Of a DNA stretch of 64,000 nt, positions 49,518-59,264 are shown piece after piece. A program made the translations under genes and the position numbers. The notes under the pieces were generated by a model. That model saw nothing but the letters and a program-made list of their open reading frames with translations, did no database searches and was not told the origin of the DNA. The stretch is from JACCXG01 sp963717745 (GTDB taxonomy: Bacteria > Acidobacteriota > Vicinamibacteria > Vicinamibacterales > 2-12-FULL-66-21), in assembly GCA_963717745.1 (NCBI GenBank), contig CAVQXJ010000006.1, positions 57,271 through 121,270 of the forward strand, in the 5' to 3' direction. Positions within the stretch are counted from its first letter, which is position 1, and each line of letters begins with the position of its first letter.

Positions 49518-51029
49518 ATGGCTGAACGCGATCTCGTCAAAACAGGCATCAGCGGGCTCGACGGCATCCTCTCATCGGGTATTCCGCGGGGCAATGTCAT
49601 TCTCCTGGAAGGCGGGATCGGTACCGGCAAGACGACGCTGGGCGTCGAGTTCGTCTATCGCGGCGCCCGCTTGTTCGGAGAGCCCGGCATCATCGTCTTG
49701 TTCGAAGTGTCACCCGACCGGCTGGTGCGCGACGCGGCGGGCCTGGGGTGGGATCTCCCCGCGCTCGAACGCGAACGCAAAGTCGAGATGATCTTCACGA
49801 CACGCCAGGTGTTCCGGGAGGAGCTGCAACAGACCGACAGTCTGCTGCTCGAGAAGGCTGCGGAGATCGGGGCCCGCCGGATCTACGTGGACGGCGTGGC
49901 GGGCGCGGCGAGCGCCGTTGGCGGCGGGGAGCTGCGCGATTCCTTTCACGCCCTCGTCGAAGGGCTGCAGCGCCAGAACCTCACGGCCGTCTTCGCGGTC
50001 GAGGCGAGCGCGACCGACGGGGACCGTCGGATCGCGCTGCCGGAAGAATCGATTGCCGACACCGTCCTCCGATTGAGAATGGAAGAACGGTTCCGGGCCA
50101 CGGTGCGGTCGATCGAGATCGTCAAGTCGCGCGGCCACGACTTTCAGATGGGGCGCCACTCGTTCCGGATCGTCGATGGCCACGGGCTCGTGGTGTACCG
50201 GCGGGTGCAGGCGCCCCGCCCGCCGAGCCGCGAGCATGCCGCCGCCTTCGATCCCACGACGCGCGTGTCCACCGGCACTCCCGGCCTCGATGAAGTGGTG
50301 AACGGCGGCTACTTCCTCGGCAGTACGACCGTCGTCTCCGGGATCTCGGGGGTGGGCAAGAGCGTCATGGGCCTGCAGTACATCGCCGAGGGGGCGCGGC
50401 GCGGCGAGCGCGGCCTCATGCTCACGCTGGACGAGCAGGTCGCCCAGGTCATTCGCAACGCCAACAGCATCGGCATCGATCTCCAGGCATACATCGACAG
50501 CGGGCTCGTGAGGCTGCAGTACGACGCGCCCCAGGAAATGGAGATTGACGTGCACTTCCACAGCATCGAGCGGCTCGTGGAGGAATTCCAACCGAAGCGC
50601 GTCCTGATTGACAGCCTGTCCACGTACGGCGCGAACATGGGAACCGGAGGGCGCGTGTTTCGCGACTTCTTCCACGCGCTGGTCGCGCTGATGAAGGAGC
50701 ATCAGACGGCGGCGGTGTACAACCACGAGAACCCGGAGATGTTGGGGATGTCGTCGATGATGGGCGATTTCGCGATGAGCTCGCTCGTGGACAACATCTT
50801 TCTCATGAATTGGATCGAGCTCGGAGACGCCTTCCGGCTCGGCCTGACCGTGGCGAAAATGCGCGCCAATCCGAATACCCGTTCAACGCACGAGTGCGAG
50901 ATTCTGGACGGTCGAGGCCTGCGCGTGCTGCCGCGCCAGATTCCGGGCCCGCGTCCGCATCCTTTTTCCAGCTATCAAAACCTGATCTCCCGTGCGCCGC
51001 TGCGGCATGCGGGCCGCGATGTCGAGTAG
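49518..51029 (+). CDS. KaiC-like two-domain RecA-fold ATPase
   Basis: A 503-aa protein with two KaiC domains. Domain 1 has the P-loop LLEGGIGTGKTTLGVEF (about 30-46), GLDGILSSGIPRGNVI and the Walker-B-like RRIYVDGVAGA; domain 2 has STGTPGLDEVVNGGYFLGST, VVSGISGVGKSVMGLQYI and RVLIDSLSTYGANMG. Acidic pairs after the P-loops differ from cyanobacterial KaiC (LFEVSPD and LTLDEQ instead of EE), so a clock function should not be assumed; such proteins in other bacteria are signalling ATPases. No kaiA or kaiB is present. The next gene, a histidine kinase, starts seven bases after the stop. Confidence 0.92.
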   Translation: MAERDLVKTGISGLDGILSSGIPRGNVILLEGGIGTGKTTLGVEFVYRGARLFGEPGIIVLFEVSPDRLVRDAAGLGWDLPALERERKVEMIFTTRQVFREELQQTDSLLLEKAAEIGARRIYVDGVAGAASAVGGGELRDSFHALVEGLQRQNLTAVFAVEASATDGDRRIALPEESIADTVLRLRMEERFRATVRSIEIVKSRGHDFQMGRHSFRIVDGHGLVVYRRVQAPRPPSREHAAAFDPTTRVSTGTPGLDEVVNGGYFLGSTTVVSGISGVGKSVMGLQYIAEGARRGERGLMLTLDEQVAQVIRNANSIGIDLQAYIDSGLVRLQYDAPQEMEIDVHFHSIERLVEEFQPKRVLIDSLSTYGANMGTGGRVFRDFFHALVALMKEHQTAAVYNHENPEMLGMSSMMGDFAMSSLVDNIFLMNWIELGDAFRLGLTVAKMRANPNTRSTHECEILDGRGLRVLPRQIPGPRPHPFSSYQNLISRAPLRHAGRDVE

Positions 51030-51036
51030 ACGCTGA

Positions 51037-52272
51037 ATGGTCAGGACCGACAGCCCGCTCTTCGATGGCGCGGTGTGGGAAGCCGCGCTCGAAAAATACG
51101 GCGCCGTGACCCATCTGACCGTCGCGCTCTACGACAGGAGCGAACAGATGGTCTGCGGACCGGCCCCTGCGACCCCGCTGTACGGCCTGTTCCATGAGCA
51201 CGGCTATGATCCCGGCCTGTCGACGGAATGTGTCCGCCGATGTCTCGCGCAGACCGAGGACCGCCCCGCGGTCACCGTGGCGCACCCGCACGGATTGGCG
51301 GTGGTCGGGACGTCTCTTCTCCTCGAAGGCACGATCGTCGGCGCGGCGGTGGCCGCCTATGCGCTCGTCGACTTCAGTCAGGCCGCGGACGTCGAGCGGC
51401 TCGCGCGCCAGGCCGGCCTGCCCTTTCGGCATTTGTGGGATGTCGCGCGGCAGCAGGCGCCCGTGCCCGCGCGCCGGCTTGTCCTGCACGGAGAACTGCT
51501 GCAGGTGCTCGGAGACACCCTGCTGCGGGAGAATTACCGAACCAAGCAATACGAAGAAGCCGCGGCGCAGTTGACCGAGGCGGCCGCGGTGAAAGACGAA
51601 TTCCTGGCCGTGCTCTCGCACGAATTGCGGTCACCGCTCACGCCGATTCTCGGATGGACCAGAAAGCTCAAGCAGGAAAGCGATCCGGCTCAAGTCGCCC
51701 GCGGGATCGAGGTGATCGAACGCAACGCCCTCCTCCAGCTCAGGCTGGTCCAGGATCTTCTCGAGTTGAATCGCGCCGCACGCGGCAAACTGACCCTGGA
51801 ACTGAAAATCCACGGCCTTGCCACCGTCCTCCGCAGCGCGATCGAAGCGGCGACCGAGCTCGCCGCCAAGAAAAACATCGCTGTGCGGTTCGTCAATCCC
51901 GCCGAGCCGCTGTCCGTGCGTGCCGACGGGGATCGTCTGCAGCAGGTCTTCCGGAACGTGCTGTTCAACGCGCTGAAATTCACGCCGGCGGATGGGGCGG
52001 TCCTCCTCACGCTCACCCGGGCAGACGATCACGCCGTGGTTCACGTTCGCGATACCGGCGAGGGCATTGCCGCGGAATTCCTGCCATTCGTATTCGAGAT
52101 GTTCAAGCAACAGGAAGAAGGAGCCCGCCGCAGACACGCGGGACTGGGCATCGGCCTGGCGCTGGTCAAAAGCCTGGTGGAGGCCCACCGAGGCACGGTG
52201 ATGATCTCCAGCGAGGGTGAGGGCCAGGGCACAGAAGTGACGATTCGGCTGCCTTTGGCTGAGCACGCCTAG
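51037..52272 (+). CDS. Soluble sensor histidine kinase paired with KaiC
   Basis: A 411-aa kinase without membrane segments. The N-terminal ~165 residues form a sensor domain with conserved-looking Cys (MVCGPAPATPLYGLFHEHGY, STECVRRCLAQTED), of the PocR/GAF-like kind. A HisKA domain (FLAVLSHELRSPLTPILGW, H-box) and HATPase (FRNVLFNALKFTPADGAVL, VRDTGEGIAAEFLPFVFEMF, GLGIGLALVKSLVEAH) follow. It is almost certainly co-transcribed with the KaiC-like gene. No receiver gene is adjacent, so the phosphoacceptor is unknown. Confidence 0.9.
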   Translation: MVRTDSPLFDGAVWEAALEKYGAVTHLTVALYDRSEQMVCGPAPATPLYGLFHEHGYDPGLSTECVRRCLAQTEDRPAVTVAHPHGLAVVGTSLLLEGTIVGAAVAAYALVDFSQAADVERLARQAGLPFRHLWDVARQQAPVPARRLVLHGELLQVLGDTLLRENYRTKQYEEAAAQLTEAAAVKDEFLAVLSHELRSPLTPILGWTRKLKQESDPAQVARGIEVIERNALLQLRLVQDLLELNRAARGKLTLELKIHGLATVLRSAIEAATELAAKKNIAVRFVNPAEPLSVRADGDRLQQVFRNVLFNALKFTPADGAVLLTLTRADDHAVVHVRDTGEGIAAEFLPFVFEMFKQQEEGARRRHAGLGIGLALVKSLVEAHRGTVMISSEGEGQGTEVTIRLPLAEHA

Positions 52273-52317
52273 ACCTGATTGACTTTGTGCCCCGCCCCAT
52301 CCGATGCTTTCCGGACC

Positions 52318-53746
52318 GTGACCCGCATCAGGCGCCTGCTGACGTTCGTACTCCTGATAGCCACGCCGCCCGTTTACGCCCAGACATCTCCGCCCCAGCC
52401 CGTTTCCCAGATTCTTCCGAACCTGTTCGGCAACACCATCGTCCTCACGCCGACCGGGACGCCCGAGTTTCCGAATCACTCGGCGCATTTCAAGCCAGGC
52501 GCCGAGCAACTGCAGACGCCGACCCGGTTCAACGAACAGATCGTCACGCTGCTGGCGACGCTCCCGGTCGGGTCCTCATCCGGCGGGTTCACCTACACCT
52601 TCAACCCGACGATTGGATCCTTCAGCCGGAGCAGCGAGAGCTTCGGCCCGCTCTATATGGAACGGGCGCTGACCATTGGCAAGGACCGCGGCAGTCTGGG
52701 CGTGGGCTACCAGCGTTCGACCTACGACACCTTCGAGCGCAAGAATCTCCGCCAGCCCGAGATCAAGTTCTACATCGAACACACGGACTGCTGCGGCGGG
52801 ACGGCCGGCGGCGTGGCGGTCGCCGACGGCACGCGGCTGAATCCGGCGTTCGAGGGGGACATCATCGAGGCGGCGTTGACGCTGAATCTGTCGACCGACA
52901 CGATGGTGTTCTCCGGCACCTATGGGATCACCGACCGCTTCGATCTCGGGGTCGCGGTGCCACTGGTGCGCGTGGACATGTCTGCGGCGGTACAGAGCCC
53001 GGATCGAGCGGCTCGCCACGGAGGCGAATCCGGACGTCCACCTGTTCGACGGCGACAATCCCGACGAGCGCACATTCGGATCGAGTGGCACTGCCACCGG
53101 GCTCGGCGACATCGTCATTCGCGCGAAATACAACCTGCTCCGAGCCGGGGGAGGCGGGCTCGCAGCGGCGCTGGACGTGCGGACGCCCACCGGTGACGAG
53201 AGCAACCTGCTCGGCACCGGCGGCCTTCAGGCCAGGCTGTTCGCCATCGCGTCCATGACGATGGGCAAGTGGTCGCCGCACGTGAACGCCGGCTACACGG
53301 CGTCGACCGGCGGCGGGCTGCCGGGGGTGTCGCTGAAAGATGAATGGTCGTATGCCGGCGGTGTCGACGTTGCGGTGTCTCCTCGCCTGACACTGCTCGC
53401 CGATCTGCTCGGTCGAACGATTCTCGACGCCGGACGATTCGAAGAGGCCGATCGGATCTTCGAGTTCGTGCCGACCGGCACCGGAAGCGTCGGCGGAGGC
53501 GGAGGTGGTGGCGGCGGAGGAGGTGGCGGCGGGACGGGCGGTACACCCACGCGACCGCCGGTCCGCGTCGTGCGACAGGAGCTTCAGTTCCGGCCAGGAA
53601 ATCTCAATCTTCTGCTGGGGAACTTCGGGGCGCGATTCAATCCCGTGCGATCGCTGCTCGTGTCGGCGAATCTCCTGTTTCCTCTGACCAGTGCGGGCCT
53701 GCGCGACCGGGTGACGCCGGCGATCAGCGTGGATTACTCGTTCTGA
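52318..53746 (+). CDS. Outer-membrane transporter-like beta-barrel protein, one frameshift, poly-Gly loop
   Basis: A GTG start at 52318 gives a signal peptide (RRLLTFVLLIATPPVYAQ). The mature protein has repeated amphipathic strands (LLATLPVGSSSGGFTYTFNP, GSLGVGYQRSTYDTFERKN, FDLGVAVPLVRVDM). After a shift near 52990 the pattern continues (ATGLGDIVIRAKYNLLRAGG, HVNAGYTASTGGGLPGVSLK) and ends ITPAISVDYSF-like with a terminal aromatic, as outer-membrane barrels do. It resembles transporter/channel proteins in which a GLGDI strand is conserved. A run of 14 glycines (53492-53533) sits in a predicted loop. Spacing of 45 bases after the kinase gene leaves open whether it is in that operon. Confidence 0.75.
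53492..53533 (+). repeat. Run of 14 glycine codons
   Basis: Consecutive GGN codons (mostly ggc, gga and ggt) in the barrel gene. The mixed codons argue for selection of the peptide run and not simple slippage, but tracts like this are also prone to length change. Confidence 0.9.
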
Positions 53747-53785
53747 GCGCGAATCACCAATTCGATCCTGCGTATGACGCAGGGC

Positions 53786-55896
53786 TCACCGCGACTGCTG
53801 CGACTCGATCACCCATGCGCCCCCAACCTTGCGCAAGTGGAACACGGTCGGCACCGTGTTCCCGCCGTCCGAACCCGTGCGACTGACGAACGACCTCCCG
53901 ACGCGGCACGTCACCGTCGCCGTGGACCCATCGACGGCGATCCGCTCGTCGGCAATCTCTACGCGGTAGCTGCGAAAGTTTGAAAAGTCGCGCTCGAGCA
54001 CGCGGAGCTGTTGCGGCGTGAGCTTCGGCATGACCTTGGCCACGGCGTTGACGTCGCGCGCGGCATATGCCTCTGCGTAGTGACGGAGCAGCTCCCGGAT
54101 GGCCGCCACGTCGGCGCCACGTGGATCGACTACCGGCGCGGCGGGTTTTGCCACTTGCGGGGGCGGACCGGGAAGGGGCAGGTCCGTCGCCGGCGGCAGC
54201 ATCCCAGGGGCGAGGGGAACGACAGCCGGTGAGTGCACGCGCGCCGGTTGCGGCGGGCCCGTCACGCCGGCCTGCGGAGCCGCGGCGGCGGGAGCGGGAG
54301 GCACGCTCCTGGTCGACGCGGCCTTGGCCGTACGGTCATACAGTTCCGCGGCCATCCACAAGGCGCGGATCGCCGCAACCTGATTGCCCGATCGTTCGAG
54401 GGCGTCGGCTTCGCGCTCGCGCGCGCGCGCATCCCGGACGTCAGCAGACGACGCTTCGGTGACACCGATCTTCGCGGTCGCGGCCCGGGACGCGGTCACG
54501 GACTGTCGCGCCGCACGGGCGAGATCGTCAAGCAGCGCGCGCAGCTCCGCGTCGGACGCATCGAGCACGAGTCCCGCGCTGATGGTGTCGAGGGCGTCCT
54601 GTGGTCGTCCGGCTATCCGTTGACGACGGGCGGTGGCGCGAAGGGTCACGAGCTGCTGCCTGTTTGCGCGAGGCCCCTCGACGCTGCTCGAGGCAGGCGG
54701 CTCGGGGGCGCTCACGGCTTGCGAGGGTTGCGGTTGCGGCGCAGGCGACGCCGCTTCGACCGCCGGCCGCGGCGGTTCGATCGAGACCGTGGATCGTGTC
54801 TGCTGCCAGTAGAGAAGGGAGATGGCCGCCAGCAGCACGCCGACCGCCCCCACTGACGCCGCCACAACCCGCCGATGCCGTACCGGAGTCGAGGGGACCG
54901 GCCGCACCAGGCGTGGACGCGCGACTGCCGATACCCAGAAACCGGCCGCCGTCCCGTGCTGGTACTGCGGCGGGTACGCGCCCTCGACGGGGTCGGCACG
55001 TCCTGGCCGGCAACCGTTTCGGCGTCGGCATCGACCGCGACACCGAGGGGCTCGACGATGCCGGGGTCGGAGTCGATCAGCCGTGTCCGCACGGCCCCGA
55101 GCTCCTGCCGCAGCTGTTCCATGTCGGCGTACCGATCCGCCGGCTGCTTGGCCATCGCCCGTTTGACGATGTCCGACAGCTGCGGATCGATGTCCTGCAC
55201 GACCGATTCGATGGCTGGCGGCGCCCCGTGGAGCAGCCGGATGAGCACCCCCTCCTGCATGGTCCCGGCGAACGCGCGCTGGTACGACAGCAGCTCGTAA
55301 GCGAGCACCCCGACCGCATAGATGTCGGTGCGTTGGTCCACCATGGGACCGGAGATCTGTTCGGGCGCCATGTAGTTCAGCGTCCCGACCATCTCGCCGG
55401 CGTTGGTCAGGCCCGTCTCCCCGGCGTGGGCGATGCCGAAGTCGAGGATCTTCACCGCGCCGGTGGCGTCTTCGATCATGACGTTCGCCGGCTTGATGTC
55501 ACGATGGATGATGCCCGCCTCGTGGGCGCAGCCCAGCGCATCGCACACTTCCTCGAGGATGGTGAGCTTTTCGAGGATCGACACGGGCGCGCGCCGGTGG
55601 ATCACGGAGGCCAGCGTCTCTCCCGCGATGTACTCCATCGCGATGAACGGCCGGTTGCCGTGTTCACCGGTGTCGAAGATGGTGACGATGTTGGGGTGGT
55701 GGAGCCTGCCGGTGGCGCGGACTTCGCGCGCGAAGCGCTCCCGCACGGACTCGTCCTCGAAGCCCTCGCGGAGCAGTTTGATCGCGACGAGGCGGTCGAT
55801 GGCGGGGTCCCGCGCGAGATAGAGGGATCCCATCCCCCCATGCGCGAGCTCACGCGCAATCAGGTACCGCCCAATGACAGTGGGGATCTCGGCCAT
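53786..55896 (-). CDS. Transmembrane Ser/Thr protein kinase, frame-shifted after the kinase domain
   Basis: The start MAEIPTVIGRYLIARELAHG at 55896 leads into a PknB-type kinase domain (1-~265): HGGMGSLYLA glycine loop, VAIKLL lysine, IIHRDIKPANVMI catalytic loop, KILDFGIA, and APEQISGPMVDQRTDIYAVG. The frame then changes, once or twice, between about 55040 and 54900, and continues with a membrane helix (VVAASVGAVGVLLAAISLLY) and an exported region with TPR-like helices (RIAGRPQDALDTISAGLVLD), a Pro-rich linker and a C-terminal NTF2-like fold (LLRHYAEAYAARDVNAVAKV; VFHLRKVGGAWVIESQQ). The outer part would sense a ligand; substrates unknown. Confidence 0.85.
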
Positions 55897-55959
55897 CGGC
55901 GGAGCGGGAATTATACCGTGCGCGCGCGCGCCCCTCGTCTTTCCAGCCGGCCCGCCCCG

Positions 55960-56214
55960 TCAGGGCCTTTCACGGAATCCGAATTGATGCCGTTGGCGCC
56001 GGCCGGGTCTCCAGGTTCGGAGCGCGAGCGCCTGCGCCCACAAGGCCCCTTGGAGCAGCGGCTCCTCGGTCATCAGCGTCTCCCCCTCGAAGAGGCGGAG
56101 ACAGCTGTTCCCGTTGACGATCCAGAGCTCGCAGCGGCGCTCCTGTTCGCACCACATGACGCATTCGCGGTGCTCGTCTCCCGCCCCGGTGTCGTCCCGC
56201 CCCTCGGTTCGCAT
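55960..56214 (-). CDS. Small Cys/Trp-rich hypothetical protein
   Basis: An 84-aa frame containing DEHRECVMWCEQERRCELWI, VNGNSCLRLFEGETLMTEEP and QGALWAQALALRTWRP. The composition (four Cys and five Trp or aromatic clusters) and the lack of similar pattern in the opposite frames suggest a genuine small protein, but I recognise no family and its start is unclear. It is the only candidate in the 447 bases between the Ser/Thr kinase and the next minus-strand gene. Confidence 0.45.
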   Translation of the reverse strand: MRTEGRDDTGAGDEHRECVMWCEQERRCELWIVNGNSCLRLFEGETLMTEEPLLQGALWAQALALRTWRPGRRQRHQFGFRERP

Positions 56215-56343
56215 CCCGCAGGGGTCACCGCATCGCCTCTGCCATATGCAGCCTGGCGGTTTTCCTGGGCAATTCCGCGCAACCGCCCGGCCTTTGTATG
56301 GCAGCTGGACGGCAAATTTACATGGTTTCCCGCCCTGTTCCCG

Positions 56344-57335
56344 CTACCCCTCCCGCGTCAGCATGTACCGCATCGTGTAGCGGTTGCTGGCCTTGTCCGC
56401 GTCCCGCCGGAACAGCCCCGGCGTCGCCGACACGAATTTCGCATACAGCGCGCTGATCTCCGGATTCCACGTGCCCACCATCGTCTGATCGTCGACCTGG
56501 CGCAGCTCGCGCTCGAGCTTGGTGCTGTCGTCGGCGGAGAAGTGCTCGATGACGAACGCCGGCACCATGACCTCGGGGTGAGCCACGGGCTCGCACTGCG
56601 TGCCGACCTTGCCGCCGGTCTTCTGCACGAATGAAATCTGGGCGACCGGCGTCGCGTGATTGGACGTGGTCACCACGCCGACCCGCCACACGCCGGTCAG
56701 CGCGTCCTTCGCCGGCCGCTTGCCCTTGCGGACGAGTTGCTCGTGATCGCGCTCGCCGAGCTCGGCGAACGAGTAGCGTCGCATCAAGAGTCCCGTCAGA
56801 CCGCGTTTGCCGTTCGGAAACCGTCCTGTGTACCCGCCGTAGACGATCACCCCGTCGTCGGCTGCCCTCATGACGTCGTAGAACAGGTTCTGGAAGATCG
56901 GGTCGGTGTACCTCAGCAGGATGTACTTCCCGGGATCGAGATCGTTCACCGGCCGATCGAGCGTGAATTCCTCCAGCGCATGCTTGACCAGAATGCGGCC
57001 GTCCAGGTACAGGGTCTCGCCCAGGTAGCGGTTTCCCTGTTTCCAGAACCGCTTGCCATAGCCGGTGGCAAGCCGCGCGAAGATGTCCCGGAGCGGCAGC
57101 CCTTTGCCCACCCAGCCCTTCCAGTGCTCGTCGTTGAAGATGGTGCCCGCGGCCAGGTCCACTTGTGGCCGCCCTCGTTCACGAACTGGTCCAGCGGCAG
57201 CGTGGTCACCCTGCGGAAGACGTCGGCGAGCTCCGCGTCCGTCGCTTCGGCGAGGCGGTGCGGATCCACGAGGTTCCCGGCGGGGACAGGCGCGGCGGCC
57301 GATTCGGCCTTCGCGCGGCGTTGTTTCGGTGTCAT
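56344..57335 (-). CDS. Conserved hypothetical protein divergent from the GMC oxidoreductase, one frameshift
   Basis: The start at 57335 (MTPKQRRAKAESAAAPVPAG) leads to RLAEATDAELADVFRRVTTL and QFVNEGGHK; after a shift near 57163 the sequence continues VDLAAGTIFNDEHWKGWVG, LDPGKYILLRYTDPIFQNLF, DGVIVYGGYTGRFPNGKRG and ends YTMRYMLTREG. About 330 residues, no signal peptide and no membrane helix. I do not recognise the fold. The arrangement head-to-head with a GMC/cholesterol-oxidase-type gene suggests a functional link, for instance in handling a lipid or sterol-like substrate (inference only). Confidence 0.68.
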
Positions 57336-57423
57336 GGCACTCCTTCGCACGTGCGCCCCGCGGTCCCGGAATGTGGGCGCTCAGGCGGCGCGTTATTCAA
57401 CCACAGTTCATCGTAATCAGGAC

Positions 57424-57555
57424 GGCCGCGGCTCGCGGTTCGCGGTTCGCGGGTTCGGAAAGCCCGACGTACTCAGAGGCAACACGTGCTTGGATTTGTG
57501 CCTGTTGCCCTGAGTACCTGCGGCTCCGAACCCGCGAACCCCCGAGCCCGCGGCC
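57424..57555. repeat. Intergenic inverted repeat upstream of the GMC gene
   Basis: Arms 57424-57485 and 57503-57555 are imperfect inverse copies: ggccgcggctcgcgg pairs with the ccgagcccgcggcc end, gcgggttcgga with tccgaacccgc, and gtactcag with ctgagtac. The loop is under 20 bases. It lies in the divergent region between the hypothetical gene and the GMC gene and resembles the palindromes at 20.6 and 30.7 kb in build, not in sequence. Confidence 0.8.
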
Positions 57556-57661
57556 CGCCTTGCCCGCCGTAGCGCGGAGCGCGAAGGCGGGTCGTTGTAT
57601 CCTGTCCGCCCGATCCGCGCGGCTGCGGCGCACCCGAAACGGCACGACCGGAGATCCCCGC

Positions 57662-59239
57662 ATGAGCGAGAAGTTCGACGCCATCGTGGTAGGCAGCGGC
57701 TTCGGCGGAAGCATCACCGCCTGCCGCCTCGCAGAGAAAGGTCTGAAGGTGCTCGTCCTCGAGCGCGGCAGGCGCTGGACGACCGCCGAGTACCCGCGCA
57801 AGCCCGGCGATCCCTGGACCTACGACAGCCGCCGGCCCGAGAAGCAGCACGGATGGCTCGACCTGCGGTTCTTCAGGAAGATGATCGTCGCGCAGGCGGC
57901 CGGCGTCGGCGGTGGATCCCTGACCTACAGCAGCGTGGCGTTGGAGGCGCCGCCGTCCTGCTTCGAGCGCGGATGGCCGCCGGAGATCACCTACGCCGCT
58001 CTGAAGCCCCACTACGACCGTGTCGCGCGGGTCATGAACCTGCAGACGCTGCCGGACGGCCAGCTCACCGAGCGGCTGAAGCTGACGCGCGAAGCGGCGG
58101 AGAAGCTGGGGCACCTGGAGCGATTCGCCAAGGCTCCCCTCGCGGTGTCGTTCTCGGATGAGTGGCACTACGGCCTCGACGATCCCTTCGACCGGCGGCA
58201 CTCCAAATCCTTCGTCAATGCGCAGGGGCAGCAGCAGGGCACCTGCATCCATCTCGGCCACTGCGACATCGGATGCGAGGTGCGCGCCAAGAACGGCCTC
58301 GATCTGACATATCTCCCGGTCGCCGAAAAGCACGGCTGCGTGGTGCGGCCGCTGCACGTGGTGCGTCGCATCGAGCCGCGCGGCGGCGGCTACCGCGTCG
58401 AGTTCGACCGCATCGTCCAGAACGCGCTCGTTCGAGGCGAGGTGACGGCTGACCGGGTGTTCCTGGCCGCGGGCAGTCTCGGCTCCACGGAGCTGCTGCT
58501 GCGGGCGCGCGACGAGCACCGCACGCTGCCGAACCTCTCGCGAACGCTCGGCCGCGGATGGTCGCCCAATGCCAACGTCCTCTCGATGGCGTTCTACCCG
58601 CCTGAGCGCGTCCGCCAGTCGGTCGGTCCGACGATCACCTCGACGATCGACTTCATGGACGGCGCTACGACCGGGCAGCGGTTCGTCGTTGAGGACGATG
58701 GATATCCGAACCTGCTCCTCAGCGCGTTGCGGGCGTCGATCGGCGACGGGGCCGGCGGCGGCCTCGCCCGCTCGCTGCGGGAGTATCTCGAGCAGCGTCC
58801 GGGCCCGAAAGATGCCCTCAGTGGCGCGATGTTGTGGCTGGGCGCCGGCGTCGATGCGGCCGATGGCGAGCTGCGCCTCGATCGCAGCTGGCTGCCGCCA
58901 TTCCGCCGCTCACTCGATCTCGAATGGAACGCGGAAGGCTCGCGCGGCGTGATCGACGCGACGCTGGCGATGCACCGTCGCATGAGCGAAGCCACCGGCG
59001 GCCGCCCCGGCTCCGATCTGGGCTGGCGCCTGTTCAGGAGCCTGCTGACGATTCACCCGCTGGGCGGCTGCCGCATGGCCGCGACGCCGCAGTCCGGCGT
59101 CGTCAATCACCTCGGTCAGGTGTTCGGCTATCCCAATCTCTTCGTCGTGGACGGCGCGATCGTGCCGGTGGCGATCGGCCGCAACCCGTCACATACGATC
59201 GCCGCGCTCGCGGAACGGATCGCCGCACATGCCGTCTGA
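57662..59239 (+). CDS. GMC-family FAD-dependent oxidoreductase (cholesterol-oxidase-like)
   Basis: The start ATG at 57662 (MSEKFDAIVVGSGFGGSITA) puts the FAD-binding GxGxxG at residues 11-16; the frame is open upstream but without similarity. The middle carries GVGGGSLTYSSVALEAPPSC and the glycine-rich VFLAAGSLGSTELLLRARD. The C-terminal GMC signature is LTIHPLGGCRMAATPQSGV with the catalytic His, and NPSHTIAALAERIA. It lacks a signal peptide. The HPLGGCRM motif places it with cholesterol/glucose-methanol-choline oxidoreductases that oxidise alcohols of hydrophobic substrates. About 525 residues. Confidence 0.92.
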   Translation: MSEKFDAIVVGSGFGGSITACRLAEKGLKVLVLERGRRWTTAEYPRKPGDPWTYDSRRPEKQHGWLDLRFFRKMIVAQAAGVGGGSLTYSSVALEAPPSCFERGWPPEITYAALKPHYDRVARVMNLQTLPDGQLTERLKLTREAAEKLGHLERFAKAPLAVSFSDEWHYGLDDPFDRRHSKSFVNAQGQQQGTCIHLGHCDIGCEVRAKNGLDLTYLPVAEKHGCVVRPLHVVRRIEPRGGGYRVEFDRIVQNALVRGEVTADRVFLAAGSLGSTELLLRARDEHRTLPNLSRTLGRGWSPNANVLSMAFYPPERVRQSVGPTITSTIDFMDGATTGQRFVVEDDGYPNLLLSALRASIGDGAGGGLARSLREYLEQRPGPKDALSGAMLWLGAGVDAADGELRLDRSWLPPFRRSLDLEWNAEGSRGVIDATLAMHRRMSEATGGRPGSDLGWRLFRSLLTIHPLGGCRMAATPQSGVVNHLGQVFGYPNLFVVDGAIVPVAIGRNPSHTIAALAERIAAHAV

Positions 59240-59264
59240 GCGGAGCGCAGTCAAGCGAGAGCGG

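Noticed and set aside
49518..51029. A circadian clock locus
   Set aside because: Only a KaiC-like ATPase is present; kaiA and kaiB are absent and the acidic pairs after the P-loops differ from those of clock KaiC.
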